From contig CASEHS010000006.1 of the NCBI GenBank assembly GCA_949287815.1, positions 1 to 52,817 on the forward strand: 52,817 nt of DNA, in the 5' to 3' direction. The translations under genes and the position numbers were made by a program. The stretch comes from an uncultured Bacillota bacterium. Lineage in GTDB: Bacteria; Bacillota; Clostridia; Christensenellales; Borkfalkiaceae. Below are positions 27,439 through 39,064 of this stretch, in pieces. The notes under the pieces are model-generated. The model was given only the letters and a program-made list of their open reading frames with translations. It did not search any database and was not told where the DNA came from. How positions within the stretch are numbered: the stretch's first letter is position 1; every line of letters starts with the position of its first letter.

Positions 27439-27487
27439 AACGGAGCAGTGATCCTGAACGATCAAAAAACTGCTCCGTTGTTTTTTT
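27439..27487 (+). terminator. Terminator of the alpha-galactosidase-rdgB-phosphoesterase operon
   Basis: AACGGAGCAGT (27439-27449) pairs with ACTGCTCCGTT (27469-27479), followed by a run of seven T after one G. The loop is 19 bases long. Confidence 0.88.
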
Positions 27488-27600
27488 GTTAATTAATTAT
27501 GTCAGCAAAAAATATAATGCTTTAAACGATTCTCTTTACTAAATAAGATGAATTGTCAAACTGTTGCACTTAATAGCGTAATTGACCAATAAATGAAAAA

Positions 27601-27627
27601 TGCGGCTGTCCGAAACGGACAGCCGCA
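27601..27627 (-). terminator. Terminator of nifJ
   Basis: TGCGGCTGTCCG (27601-27612) pairs perfectly with CGGACAGCCGCA (27616-27627) around a three-base loop. On the minus strand the stem is followed by TTTTTCATTT. It lies 15 bases beyond the nifJ stop. Confidence 0.93.
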
Positions 27628-27641
27628 TTGCAAAAAGAGGA

Positions 27642-31314
<3,673 letters not shown>

Positions 31315-31337
31315 CAAAAGAAATGTATTGAAAATTG

Positions 31338-31366
31338 TTGAGAAAATTTTTTGCATTTGCTATAAT
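31338..31366 (+). promoter_or_regulatory. Promoter of the ECF operon, implying a leaderless or near-leaderless mRNA
   Basis: TTGAGA (31338-31343), 17 bases, then a perfect TATAAT (31361-31366). The ecfA1 ATG is at 31376, only nine bases after the -10 box, and no ribosome binding site fits between. Confidence 0.8.
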
Positions 31367-31375
31367 GAGTAAACT

Positions 31376-32212
31376 ATGAAAGCCGTTAAATTTGACAACG
31401 TAAAATTTGCTTATGGCGACGGTGGCGGTGACTATGCCGTCAACGGTGTTACCCTTGAAATAGAAGAGGGGGAGTTTGTTGCCGTTCTGGGCAGGAACGG
31501 GAGCGGGAAATCCACGCTTGCAAAACTTATCAACGCTCTGCTTGTTCCCGAAACGGGTAAAGCGGAAGTGTTCGGAATGGATACATCCGATGAGAAAAAG
31601 ACGTTTGAGATCCGTAAAAGTGCGGGCATGGTATTTCAGAACCCTGACAATCAGATGGTAGCCTCTATTGTGGAAGACGATGTTGCGTTCGGGCCTGAGA
31701 ATATCGGACTTTCCCGCGAAGAGATCGGAGAAAGGATAGATTTTGCACTCAAAGCCGTCGGAATGCAGGAATATCGCCAGGCAACGCCGTCAAGGCTTTC
31801 GGGCGGACAGAAGCAGCGCATAGCGATCGCGGGTGTGCTTGCCATAAAGCCGAAAATCATGATACTCGACGAATCCACTGCGATGCTCGATCCTAAGGGC
31901 AGATGCGAAGTAATGGACGTCATCAAAAGGCTGAATAAGGAAGAAGGGATAACAGTCATACTCATTACGCATTTTATGGAAGAGGCTCTCGAAGCGGACA
32001 GGGCTATCGTCATGCACCGCGGCGAAGTAGTGATGGACGCAAAGCCCGAAGAAATATTTTCGTGCAGTGAAGAACTTGAATCTTATAATCTCACGTTGCC
32101 GCGTGCGGCGTATATTTCAAAAAAACTGATCGAAGGCGGTTTGCCTATCAAAGGCGCGTTTAATGCGGAAGATCTGGCGGAGGAATTATGCGGATTGTTG
32201 CACAAGGATTGA
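31376..32212 (+). CDS. ecfA1: ECF transporter ATPase A1
   Basis: The 278-residue ATPase is one of two that power the shared energy-coupling-factor module, which serves several vitamin- and metal-binding S components. Motifs are complete: Walker A GRNGSGKST near residue 38, the Q-loop VFQNPDNQMV near 89, signature LSGGQKQR near 140, Walker B IMILDES near 161 with catalytic Glu, and switch THF. The C-terminal extension is typical for EcfA. It overlaps ecfA2 by 25 bases. No ribosome binding site precedes its ATG. Confidence 0.95.
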   Translation: MKAVKFDNVKFAYGDGGGDYAVNGVTLEIEEGEFVAVLGRNGSGKSTLAKLINALLVPETGKAEVFGMDTSDEKKTFEIRKSAGMVFQNPDNQMVASIVEDDVAFGPENIGLSREEIGERIDFALKAVGMQEYRQATPSRLSGGQKQRIAIAGVLAIKPKIMILDESTAMLDPKGRCEVMDVIKRLNKEEGITVILITHFMEEALEADRAIVMHRGEVVMDAKPEEIFSCSEELESYNLTLPRAAYISKKLIEGGLPIKGAFNAEDLAEELCGLLHKD

Positions 32213-33066
32213 CATATACTTATAATCCGAAATCCCCGTTTGCTTCGCAGGCGCTCAAAGGCGTGGATCTGACGATAGAGGAAGGAGAATTTTTCGGGAT
32301 CATCGGTCATACAGGAAGCGGGAAAACTACGTTTGTGCAGCATCTGAACGCACTTATAAAAGTTACGGGCGGAGTGCTGAAAGTGGGGGATTACGATCTT
32401 TCGGATAAGAAATGTAAGTTTTTGGAACTGCGCAGCAAGGTCGGTATGGTCTTTCAGTATCCCGAATATCAGCTTTTTGCGGAAACAGTGGAAAAAGACG
32501 TGATGTTCGGTTTAAAAAATTTCCGCAAGGAAATGAAAGAAGAGGAGATGAAAGCGGCTGTACGCGAGGCGGTCGAAATGGTCGATCTCGATTATGATGC
32601 CATAAAAGATAAATCTCCGTTTGAACTTTCGGGCGGACAGAGGAGGCGCGTTGCGATCGCGGGAGTGATTGTGACAAAACCTGAAATTCTGATTCTTGAT
32701 GAGCCTGCGGCGGGGCTGGATCCGCTCGGTAAACAAGAGATCATGGCACTTCTTCATTCCATACACGGGAAAACTTGTAAAACGGTCATTATCGTGTCTC
32801 ACGATATGGACGAGATCGCCGAAAACTGTACGAGAGCTGCGGTCTTTGCAGGCGGTAAAGTGATCATGGAAGACACGCCTTCTGGAATTTTCAAGCGTTC
32901 GGATGAATTGCAGGCATTGGGATTGGATATCCCTGTAACTGCAAAGTGCGCAAAAATTCTTTCGGAACACGGTATCGGGGTGGATACGGATTTCACCTGC
33001 GATGATTTTATATCAAAAATTTTGCAAAAGTATGCCGCGCAAAGCGGAAACGAGGGAAGCAGGTAA
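32188..33066 (+). CDS. ecfA2: ECF transporter ATPase A2
   Basis: The 292-residue partner ATPase has Walker A GHTGSGKTT near residue 39, Q-loop VFQYPEYQLF near 89, signature LSGGQRRR near 148, Walker B ILILDEPAAGLD near 168 and switch SHDMDE. EcfA1 and EcfA2 form the ATPase dimer that binds EcfT. The start lies within the 3' end of ecfA1, with GGAGGA just before it. The protein has the C-terminal domain usual for EcfA2. Confidence 0.96.
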   Translation: MRIVAQGLTYTYNPKSPFASQALKGVDLTIEEGEFFGIIGHTGSGKTTFVQHLNALIKVTGGVLKVGDYDLSDKKCKFLELRSKVGMVFQYPEYQLFAETVEKDVMFGLKNFRKEMKEEEMKAAVREAVEMVDLDYDAIKDKSPFELSGGQRRRVAIAGVIVTKPEILILDEPAAGLDPLGKQEIMALLHSIHGKTCKTVIIVSHDMDEIAENCTRAAVFAGGKVIMEDTPSGIFKRSDELQALGLDIPVTAKCAKILSEHGIGVDTDFTCDDFISKILQKYAAQSGNEGSR

Positions 33067-33071
33067 TATAG

Positions 33072-33920
33072 ATGCTCAACGACGTTACGTTCGGACAATA
33101 TTATCCCACGAAATCATTCGTGCACAATATGGATCCACGCGCGAAGATCGTATTCGTGATCGCGTATATCGTGGCGATTTTTCTTGCCGACAATTTTTAC
33201 GGACTTGCGGCGGTAACGGTGTTTTTGCTGTTGGTCGTGTTTCTTTCGCGTGTTCCGTTCGGCAGGGTGCTGCGTTCGGTGAAGATGATACTGTTTTTGA
33301 TCATATTTACCGCGATCCTGAATTTGTTTTTCTATTCGGGAGAAAGCGCGTATGATCCTCTTGTCAAGTGGGGAATTATCAAGATAACGCAGGAATCAGT
33401 TGTGAATATGATCTTTCTTTCGTTCAGGCTGTTTCTTCTCGTGATGGGTACGGCGGTTCTGACTTTGACAACGACTCCCGTTGCGCTTACGGACGGTATA
33501 GAAAGTTTGCTTACGCCTTTGAAATGGATCAGGTTTCCAGTGCATGAACTTGCATTGATCATGAGTATTGCGCTTCGTTTTATTCCGACACTTATGGATG
33601 AAACGAACAGGATCATTGCGGCACAGAAAGCGCGCGGCGCGAATTTTGAATCGGGCGGACTGATCAAGCGAGCGAAAGCGGTCGTTCCGATTCTGATACC
33701 TCTTTTGGTGAGCGCGTTCAGGCGTGCGGAAGATCTCGGCGATGCGATGGATGCGCGCTGTTACAGCGGAGCGAAGGGCAGGACGAAATATAAAAAACTG
33801 ACTTTTACATGGCGTGATCTTTTAGGACTTATATTTATCGCAGGACTGATCACGGGAATCGTTTTTCTCAATCTTAATTTCGGCGGAAAATTTGCCATTC
33901 TGGCTCTTATCAACGGCTGA
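33072..33920 (+). CDS. ecfT: ECF transporter transmembrane coupling protein
   Basis: The 282-residue membrane protein joins the two ATPases to a substrate-binding S component. About five or six membrane helices are visible, with the two coupling-helix motifs holding the family's Ala-Arg-Gly type signatures: AQKARGAN near residue 185 and DAMDARCY near 228. It follows ecfA2 by five bases. No S component is encoded in this operon, so the module is of the shared (group II) kind. Confidence 0.95.
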   Translation: MLNDVTFGQYYPTKSFVHNMDPRAKIVFVIAYIVAIFLADNFYGLAAVTVFLLLVVFLSRVPFGRVLRSVKMILFLIIFTAILNLFFYSGESAYDPLVKWGIIKITQESVVNMIFLSFRLFLLVMGTAVLTLTTTPVALTDGIESLLTPLKWIRFPVHELALIMSIALRFIPTLMDETNRIIAAQKARGANFESGGLIKRAKAVVPILIPLLVSAFRRAEDLGDAMDARCYSGAKGRTKYKKLTFTWRDLLGLIFIAGLITGIVFLNLNFGGKFAILALING

Positions 33921-33933
33921 GGCGGGGTGAAAG

Positions 33934-34710
33934 ATGAACATTGCGCTTTCAGTATGTTATGACGGAACAGATTACAGTGGATGGCAGATACAGAAAAACG
34001 GAAGGACGGTTCAGGGAGAACTGGAAAGAGCTGTTTTTGAAACTTTCGGCGTTTCGGCGAGAGTTACAGGAAGCGGTAGGACGGATGCGGGTGTACACGC
34101 AGCCGGTCAGATCTGTAATTTTTCTCTTTCCGACAGCATAAAAATTGTACCGGAGCGGATAGCCGATGCGCTGAACGTGCATTTGCCTTATGATGTTCGG
34201 GTACAGCAGAGTGCAAAAGTCCGCGAAGATTTCGATGCTTGTCGCAGTGCTAAGAAAAAGACTTATCGATATAAAGTCTATTTTTCCCGCCGTGAAAATC
34301 CGCTTTTCGAAAGATACGCGGTGCGGTTTAGCGGTGATCCTGACTTTGCGCTCATGCGTGAATGTGCGGATGTGTTGGAAGGCGAGCACGATTTTGCGGC
34401 TTTCTCTTCTACGGGTTCGTCAGTGAAAACGAGTGTCCGAAACTTGTATTCCGTTGAAATCGGTCCATGGGCCGATGAACTCGGTGAAACGGTTTTCGGA
34501 ATTTTCATAGACGTTTGCGGCAACGGTTTTTTGTACAATATGGTGCGGATCATAGCGGGCGCTGTACTTGACTGCGGCGTTGGAAAACTCAATGTATCCG
34601 CAGTGAAAGAAGCGTTGCAAACGGGCAACAGGGAACTTTTAGGCAAAACAATGCCTGCAAAGGGGTTGACGCTCATGCAGGTGGATTACGGTTATCCGAT
34701 TTTCAGATAA
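33934..34710 (+). CDS. truA: tRNA pseudouridine(38-40) synthase
   Basis: The 258-residue enzyme converts uridines 38-40 of the anticodon stem-loop of many tRNAs to pseudouridine. The catalytic aspartate is Asp51 in GSGRTDAGVHA. YDGTDYSGWQ at the N-terminus and FLYNMVRIIAGAVLDCG near residue 195 are further family marks. It lies 13 bases after ecfT, the conserved order in Bacillota. Confidence 0.97.
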   Translation: MNIALSVCYDGTDYSGWQIQKNGRTVQGELERAVFETFGVSARVTGSGRTDAGVHAAGQICNFSLSDSIKIVPERIADALNVHLPYDVRVQQSAKVREDFDACRSAKKKTYRYKVYFSRRENPLFERYAVRFSGDPDFALMRECADVLEGEHDFAAFSSTGSSVKTSVRNLYSVEIGPWADELGETVFGIFIDVCGNGFLYNMVRIIAGAVLDCGVGKLNVSAVKEALQTGNRELLGKTMPAKGLTLMQVDYGYPIFR

Positions 34711-34747
34711 AATATCGGTGCGGCATTGCCGTACAAAGGGGTATTCT

Positions 34748-35677
34748 ATGGAATTTTTTATCATATTGGGCGGACTTATGGAGCTTTGCGATCCTTCGCT
34801 CGAATACAATGTATCTAATTTAAAGACGTTGAGTGTTTTAGCCGCTGTCGGAATTGCTTTGGGCGTATACGCGATCGTTTATGTTTTCAAGGCGATCGGG
34901 CTTTCGACCATGGCGCGCAAAGCGGGTAAAAATAAACTTGTATGGTGTGCGTTTGTGCCTTTTGCAAGTACTTATCTCATGGGTGAACTTTCAGACGGTA
35001 TGAAGATAGGACAGAAAAAGATGAAAATCAGTCTTTTTGCGCTGATCGCCGAACTTCTGTTTGTCATCACATGGCTTATGGCGCAGGTACCCGTAATGTA
35101 TGCTTTCATGGATCCGTCGCGTTATATTCTGGAAGTTTCCAAGAACGGGGTATGGTATGTGTCCGGTTTTACCGAGAAGATCCCGCTTGCAGTATATAAT
35201 ATTTATAAAGTCGGTACAGTGCTTGAAATGATTTTCTATATTGTACAGACCATAACGTTTGTATTTTTGCTGGTGGCTTTTTTCAGAGTATATTCTCCTG
35301 CCACATATATTTGGATGGCAGTACTCTGCGCATTCATTCCTCTTGCAACGGCGTTTTTGATTTTTGCATTCCGCAACAGAAAAGCGATCGATTACGAAGC
35401 TTATATGCGTGCGAGGGTAGAGCAAATACAGCGTATGCAGCAGCAACAGTACGGAAATCCTTACAATCCTTACGGCGGTAACCCTTACGGAAATCCCCAA
35501 AACCCTTACGGAAATAATCCTTATGGAAATCCTCAGAATCCTTACGGTGCGCCGCAGCAGGGAGCGCCGCATGGCAAAGAACCCGATGATCCGTTTGGAG
35601 AGTATGCGAGCGGAAAAAAGACGGATGATGATCCGTTCAGTGATTACGGTTCGGGCTCAGATAACAAGAAAGATTAG
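34748..35677 (+). CDS. Membrane protein with NPYG-rich C-terminal tail
   Basis: This gene is not recognised by family. The 309-residue product has about five membrane helices in its first 220 residues, at about 1-15, 22-45, 85-108, 150-175 and 192-215. A hydrophilic tail of about 80 residues follows. The tail starts with a Gln run (QQQQ), then repeats of NPYG and GNPQNPYG (35455-35550), then acidic DDPFGEY and DDPFSDY motifs. Such low-complexity Pro/Tyr/Gly tails occur on cell-envelope membrane proteins and may mediate weak self-association. The ATG at 34748 is chosen because AAAGGGG lies just upstream; an earlier in-frame ATG at 34718 lacks one. Confidence 0.75.
   Translation: MEFFIILGGLMELCDPSLEYNVSNLKTLSVLAAVGIALGVYAIVYVFKAIGLSTMARKAGKNKLVWCAFVPFASTYLMGELSDGMKIGQKKMKISLFALIAELLFVITWLMAQVPVMYAFMDPSRYILEVSKNGVWYVSGFTEKIPLAVYNIYKVGTVLEMIFYIVQTITFVFLLVAFFRVYSPATYIWMAVLCAFIPLATAFLIFAFRNRKAIDYEAYMRARVEQIQRMQQQQYGNPYNPYGGNPYGNPQNPYGNNPYGNPQNPYGAPQQGAPHGKEPDDPFGEYASGKKTDDDPFSDYGSGSDNKKD
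35455..35550 (+). repeat. Short coding repeats for NPYG / GNPQNPYG
   Basis: About six imperfect copies of a unit reading AAYCCTTACGGNRAT encode the NPYG tail of the membrane protein. The repeats are in phase with the codons, so slippage would change tail length mostly in frame. Confidence 0.7.
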
Positions 35678-35683
35678 AAATTT

Positions 35684-35714
35684 ACAGCGCGCGTTATAAA
35701 ACGCGCGCTGTTTT
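35684..35714 (+). terminator. Terminator before mnmE
   Basis: ACAGCGCGCGT (35684-35694) pairs with ACGCGCGCTGT (35701-35711), followed by TTTTGT. Confidence 0.85.
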
Positions 35715-35762
35715 GTAGTGCTGTTTTGCACGGTAATGCCAACGAATATGTAGGTTTCAGGA

Positions 35763-35791
35763 TTGACAGAAAAAGCAAATTATGTTATAAT
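35763..35791 (+). promoter_or_regulatory. Consensus promoter of mnmE
   Basis: TTGACA (35763-35768), exactly 17 bases, and TATAAT (35786-35791) give a perfect sigma-A promoter. The ribosome binding site AAGGAGAAGG and the ATG at 35814 follow. Confidence 0.92.
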
Positions 35792-35813
35792 TTCCTTCAT
35801 AAGGAGAAGGTTT

Positions 35814-37157
35814 ATGAAAAGCGAAAATATAGCGGCAATATCCACGGCGGCGGGTAAAGGCGGGGTGGCGGTTATTCGTCTGAGCGGTGACAGTCCGCTT
35901 TCAGTCGCAGAAAAAATGTTTTTGCCGAAAGGAAAAACCAAAGTATCGGATTTTGAACCGTACAGAATGTATCCGGGCGAAATTTGTGCTGAAAATTTCA
36001 AAGATTTTGGGTTATGTGTATATTTTCGCGCCCCGCATAGTTTTACGGGGGAAGATATCGTGGAATTTCATTGCCACGGCGGCACGAGTATTGCGCGCGG
36101 CATTTTGGAAAGAGCCGTCAGTCTCGGTTGCCGCTATGCCGATCGCGGTGAGTTTACGCGCCGTGCTTTCCTGAACGGAAAACTCAGCCTTTCTTCTGCG
36201 GAAGGGCTGATCGATATGATTAACGGAGAAAGCGAGGCGGAAGTGCGCGCGGGTTATATGCTTTACGGCGAACGGCTGAAAAGCATTGCAGACAGAATGC
36301 AGGAGGAACTAACCGAAATATTGGCTGGTATTGATGCCGATATAGATTTTCCGGAAGAAGATATCGAACACACCGACTTAAAAGATATCAAAGACAGGAT
36401 CGGAAAAATCAGGGAAGAACTCCGTACGCTTTGCGCTACATACAAAACGGGTGCAAAGATCAGGCAAGGCGTAAATGTAGTTATTGCAGGAAAGCCGAAT
36501 ACGGGTAAAAGTTCGCTTTTAAATGCGCTTTTGGGTTCGGATAAAGCTATTGTCTCTTCTGTCGCGGGAACAACGCGTGACGTTGTGGAAGGTACTCTTG
36601 AAATCGAAGGGGTGCGGTTTAATCTTTTCGATACAGCAGGTATTCGAGAAAGCGGCAATGAGATCGAAAATTTCGGAATAGAGCGCGCAAAACGCCTGAT
36701 AGAAGGCGCGGATCTTATACTGTTTGTGTTGGATGCTTCCGAGAAAATGTCTGAGGAAGACAGAGAGATCTTTAACAGTCTTACGGATAAGGAAAAAATC
36801 GTTGTATTTAATAAAAACGATCTCAGCGAAAAGATGAATATGGAAGTTGAGCCGGATGTCTGTATCTCCGCAAAGACGGGTAAAAATATAGATCAGTTGA
36901 AAAAGCTGATGTATGAGCGCGGGATGGGAGAAACGGATACGGATGCTGCATATCTTATCGAAAGCAGGCATTATGCCGCTTTTTCAGCCGCACTCAGTGA
37001 GTTGGATGAGGCGATGTCGGTTTGCGGCGATGTTCCGCTTGATCTGTTGGGGATACACTTGAAAGCAGCTTGGGACAAACTCGGCGAAATCAGCGGGCTG
37101 ACGGCATCCGAGGAGATTATCAACGAAATTTTTGCAAAATTCTGCGTCGGGAAATAG
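35814..37157 (+). CDS. mnmE: tRNA modification GTPase MnmE
   Basis: The 447-residue GTPase works with MnmG to build the 5-carboxymethylaminomethyl group on wobble uridine of certain tRNAs. The N-terminal folate-binding domain begins IAAISTAAGKGGVAVIRLSG. The central G domain has GKPNTGKSS (G1), GTTRDV (G2), DTAG (G3) and NKND (G4). The C-terminus ends FCVGK with the conserved Cys. A longer frame exists, but the ATG at 35814 follows a strong ribosome binding site, and the upstream part would cover the promoter. Confidence 0.97.
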   Translation: MKSENIAAISTAAGKGGVAVIRLSGDSPLSVAEKMFLPKGKTKVSDFEPYRMYPGEICAENFKDFGLCVYFRAPHSFTGEDIVEFHCHGGTSIARGILERAVSLGCRYADRGEFTRRAFLNGKLSLSSAEGLIDMINGESEAEVRAGYMLYGERLKSIADRMQEELTEILAGIDADIDFPEEDIEHTDLKDIKDRIGKIREELRTLCATYKTGAKIRQGVNVVIAGKPNTGKSSLLNALLGSDKAIVSSVAGTTRDVVEGTLEIEGVRFNLFDTAGIRESGNEIENFGIERAKRLIEGADLILFVLDASEKMSEEDREIFNSLTDKEKIVVFNKNDLSEKMNMEVEPDVCISAKTGKNIDQLKKLMYERGMGETDTDAAYLIESRHYAAFSAALSELDEAMSVCGDVPLDLLGIHLKAAWDKLGEISGLTASEEIINEIFAKFCVGK

Positions 37158-37189
37158 ATTGTTTTAACGATTAAAGGGAGGAAGACAAA

Positions 37190-38077
37190 GTGGTCAACCT
37201 GGAACTTTACAGAGTCTTTTACACAGTGGCAAAATGCGGAAGTATTACGCGTGCGGCGGATGAACTTTATATCAGTCAGCCTGCGGTTTCTCAGGCTATT
37301 AAACAACTGGAAGGTCAGCTCGGCACGTCGCTTTTCGACCGTACCCATAAAGGAATGGTGCTTTCCGAACATGGCGGAAAACAAATTTTTGATATTGTCA
37401 GTCGTGCACTTTCCGAACTGGGGGAGGCGGAAGAGAAGTTGAAGGAGATACGTTCTTCGGCTACCGGAACGCTTCGTATCAGTGCGTCTGATACTATATT
37501 TTCTTATATTCTTATTGATAAGATAGAGGAATTTCACAGGAAATATCCCGCAGTAAAGCTCAATCTGAATAACTGTATAACGACGGAAGCGCTTGAACTT
37601 TTAAAAAACGGAAAGTGCGACATAGCATTTTTAAATCTTCCTGTGGACGAAAAAGATATAACGCTTTCAAACGTATTAATGCCTCTGCATGATACATTTG
37701 TTGCGAGCGGAAAATTTTCTGCGCTTGCTGAGAAACCTGTTCCGCTTGGAAATATGCAGGATTATCCTCTCTTGATGCTCGGAACGAATACGGTAACGCG
37801 CAAAGCGATCATCGGTTTTGCGCATTCGATCGGAATACATCTTCACCCCGAAGTGGAGTGCGGCGGACTGGAACTTATGATCCGCCTTGCTAAGAGCGGG
37901 GTAGGTATAGCCTGTGTACCGAGGGAATACGTTAAAAAAGAATTGGAGGAGGGAAGCCTTATTGAGATTTTAACATCTCCCGAGCTTCCGTCGCGTGCGG
38001 TGGGTATAGCTTTCCCTAAGGGGCAGGCTGTTTCATATGCGACAAAAGAATTTTTTAAGCTTTTTGATAAAGAATAA
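37190..38077 (+). CDS. LysR-family transcriptional regulator
   Basis: The 295-residue regulator starts with GTG, with AGGGAGG about eight bases upstream. The N-terminal helix-turn-helix is typical (YTVAKCGSITRAADELYISQPAVSQ in residues 10-35, then LEGQLGTSLFDR). An effector-binding domain of two lobes follows (GTLRISASDTI, CDIAFLNLPVD, GVGIACVPREYV). Its signal and targets cannot be told; it follows mnmE by 32 bases and may be co-transcribed. Confidence 0.92.
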   Translation: MVNLELYRVFYTVAKCGSITRAADELYISQPAVSQAIKQLEGQLGTSLFDRTHKGMVLSEHGGKQIFDIVSRALSELGEAEEKLKEIRSSATGTLRISASDTIFSYILIDKIEEFHRKYPAVKLNLNNCITTEALELLKNGKCDIAFLNLPVDEKDITLSNVLMPLHDTFVASGKFSALAEKPVPLGNMQDYPLLMLGTNTVTRKAIIGFAHSIGIHLHPEVECGGLELMIRLAKSGVGIACVPREYVKKELEEGSLIEILTSPELPSRAVGIAFPKGQAVSYATKEFFKLFDKE

Positions 38078-38127
38078 AATAGTTTTAATCAAAAAACGCA
38101 AAAATAAGGTATTTTAGTTAAAAAACA

Positions 38128-38168
38128 AAAAACCCGCCTTTCGGTAAATTTCCGAAAGGCGGGTTTTT
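38128..38168. terminator. Bidirectional terminator between the LysR gene and dapB
   Basis: A perfect 17-bp stem (38128-38144 with 38152-38168, core CCCGCCTTTCGG) has an A-run on the left and a T-run on the right, so it works on both strands between two converging genes. Confidence 0.94.
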
Positions 38169-38192
38169 CAATATGATTATTTAAATTTAAAA

Positions 38193-38945
38193 TCAGCCGA
38201 TGATATTGTGCATATCGTAGAGCCCTGCGGGTTTTCCGCACATGAATTTTGCGGCTTTTACCGCGCCAGCGGCAAAAACTTTTTTGCTCCTTGCGCTGTG
38301 TGACAGGGTGATGATTTCATCTTCGCCTGCAAACATAACTTCGTGTTCTCCTACAATAGTGCCGCCTCGGACGGCATGGATACCGATTTCTTTTTTCTCT
38401 CTTGCTCCGACCATGCCTTCTCTGCCGTAAGTATATGTTTTACTGCCGTCAAAAGCCTCGTTGGCGCTTTCAGCGAGCATAAAAGCGGTTCCGGAAGGGG
38501 CGTCTTTTTTCAGATTGTGGTGTTTTTCTATGATTTCAATATCAAACTGCTCTCCGAGAAAAGCGGCCGCTTCTTTGACAAGTTTTTGTAAGAGATTTAC
38601 TCCTACGGAAAGGTTTGCAGTCTTAAATACGGGCATTTTTTCCGAAGCAGAATTGATTGTCTTTAAATCTTCTTCGGTATAACCCGTTGCACATAAAACG
38701 ATGGCGCAGTTTTTCTTTTCTGCAAAATTCAGAATGTTTTTAAGGTTTGCCGCGCTGGAAAAATCGATGATGACATCGGGAATTTCTTTGACTTTTGAAA
38801 ACGAGTCATATACGGGAACGTCGTCGAAATTGCCGTTTTTAAGGTCTACTCCGCAAATACACTGTGTATCAGCGTCTTCCTTTACGATTTCATAGACATT
38901 TCTACCCATATGCCCGAAAATACCGCTGATCAGAATGTTTATCAT
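38193..38945 (-). CDS. dapB: 4-hydroxy-tetrahydrodipicolinate reductase
   Basis: The 250-residue enzyme reduces the DapA product to tetrahydrodipicolinate with NAD(P)H in lysine and cell-wall diaminopimelate synthesis. The N-terminal nucleotide-binding loop reads GIFGHMGRNV. The catalytic and substrate-binding region is EKHHNLKKDAPSGTA near residue 137, with the conserved His pair and Lys. ACGGAGAA lies before the ATG. It is the last gene of the asd-dapA-dapB operon. Confidence 0.96.
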   Translation of the reverse strand: MINILISGIFGHMGRNVYEIVKEDADTQCICGVDLKNGNFDDVPVYDSFSKVKEIPDVIIDFSSAANLKNILNFAEKKNCAIVLCATGYTEEDLKTINSASEKMPVFKTANLSVGVNLLQKLVKEAAAFLGEQFDIEIIEKHHNLKKDAPSGTAFMLAESANEAFDGSKTYTYGREGMVGAREKKEIGIHAVRGGTIVGEHEVMFAGEDEIITLSHSARSKKVFAAGAVKAAKFMCGKPAGLYDMHNIIG

Positions 38946-38976
38946 ATTAATTCTCCGTAAAATACTTGAAAGTAGA

Positions 38977-38998
38977 AAAACAGGATAAAACCTGTTTT
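38977..38998 (-). other. Intercistronic hairpin between dapA and dapB
   Basis: AAAACAGG (38977-38984) pairs with CCTGTTTT (38991-38998). On the minus strand it is followed by TTTTTCT, so it may act as a leaky terminator lowering dapB expression. Confidence 0.4.
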
Positions 38999-39064
38999 CT
39001 GTTTGTACTGTCCGTTACTGCAAAAAGGCAAAAATCGGGCAGGATATTTAAAGATAACTTAAAA

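Noticed and set aside
35455-35550. A possible CRISPR-like or non-coding tandem repeat
   Set aside because: The repeats are short, imperfect, in codon phase and encode the NPYG tail; no spacers of constant size occur.
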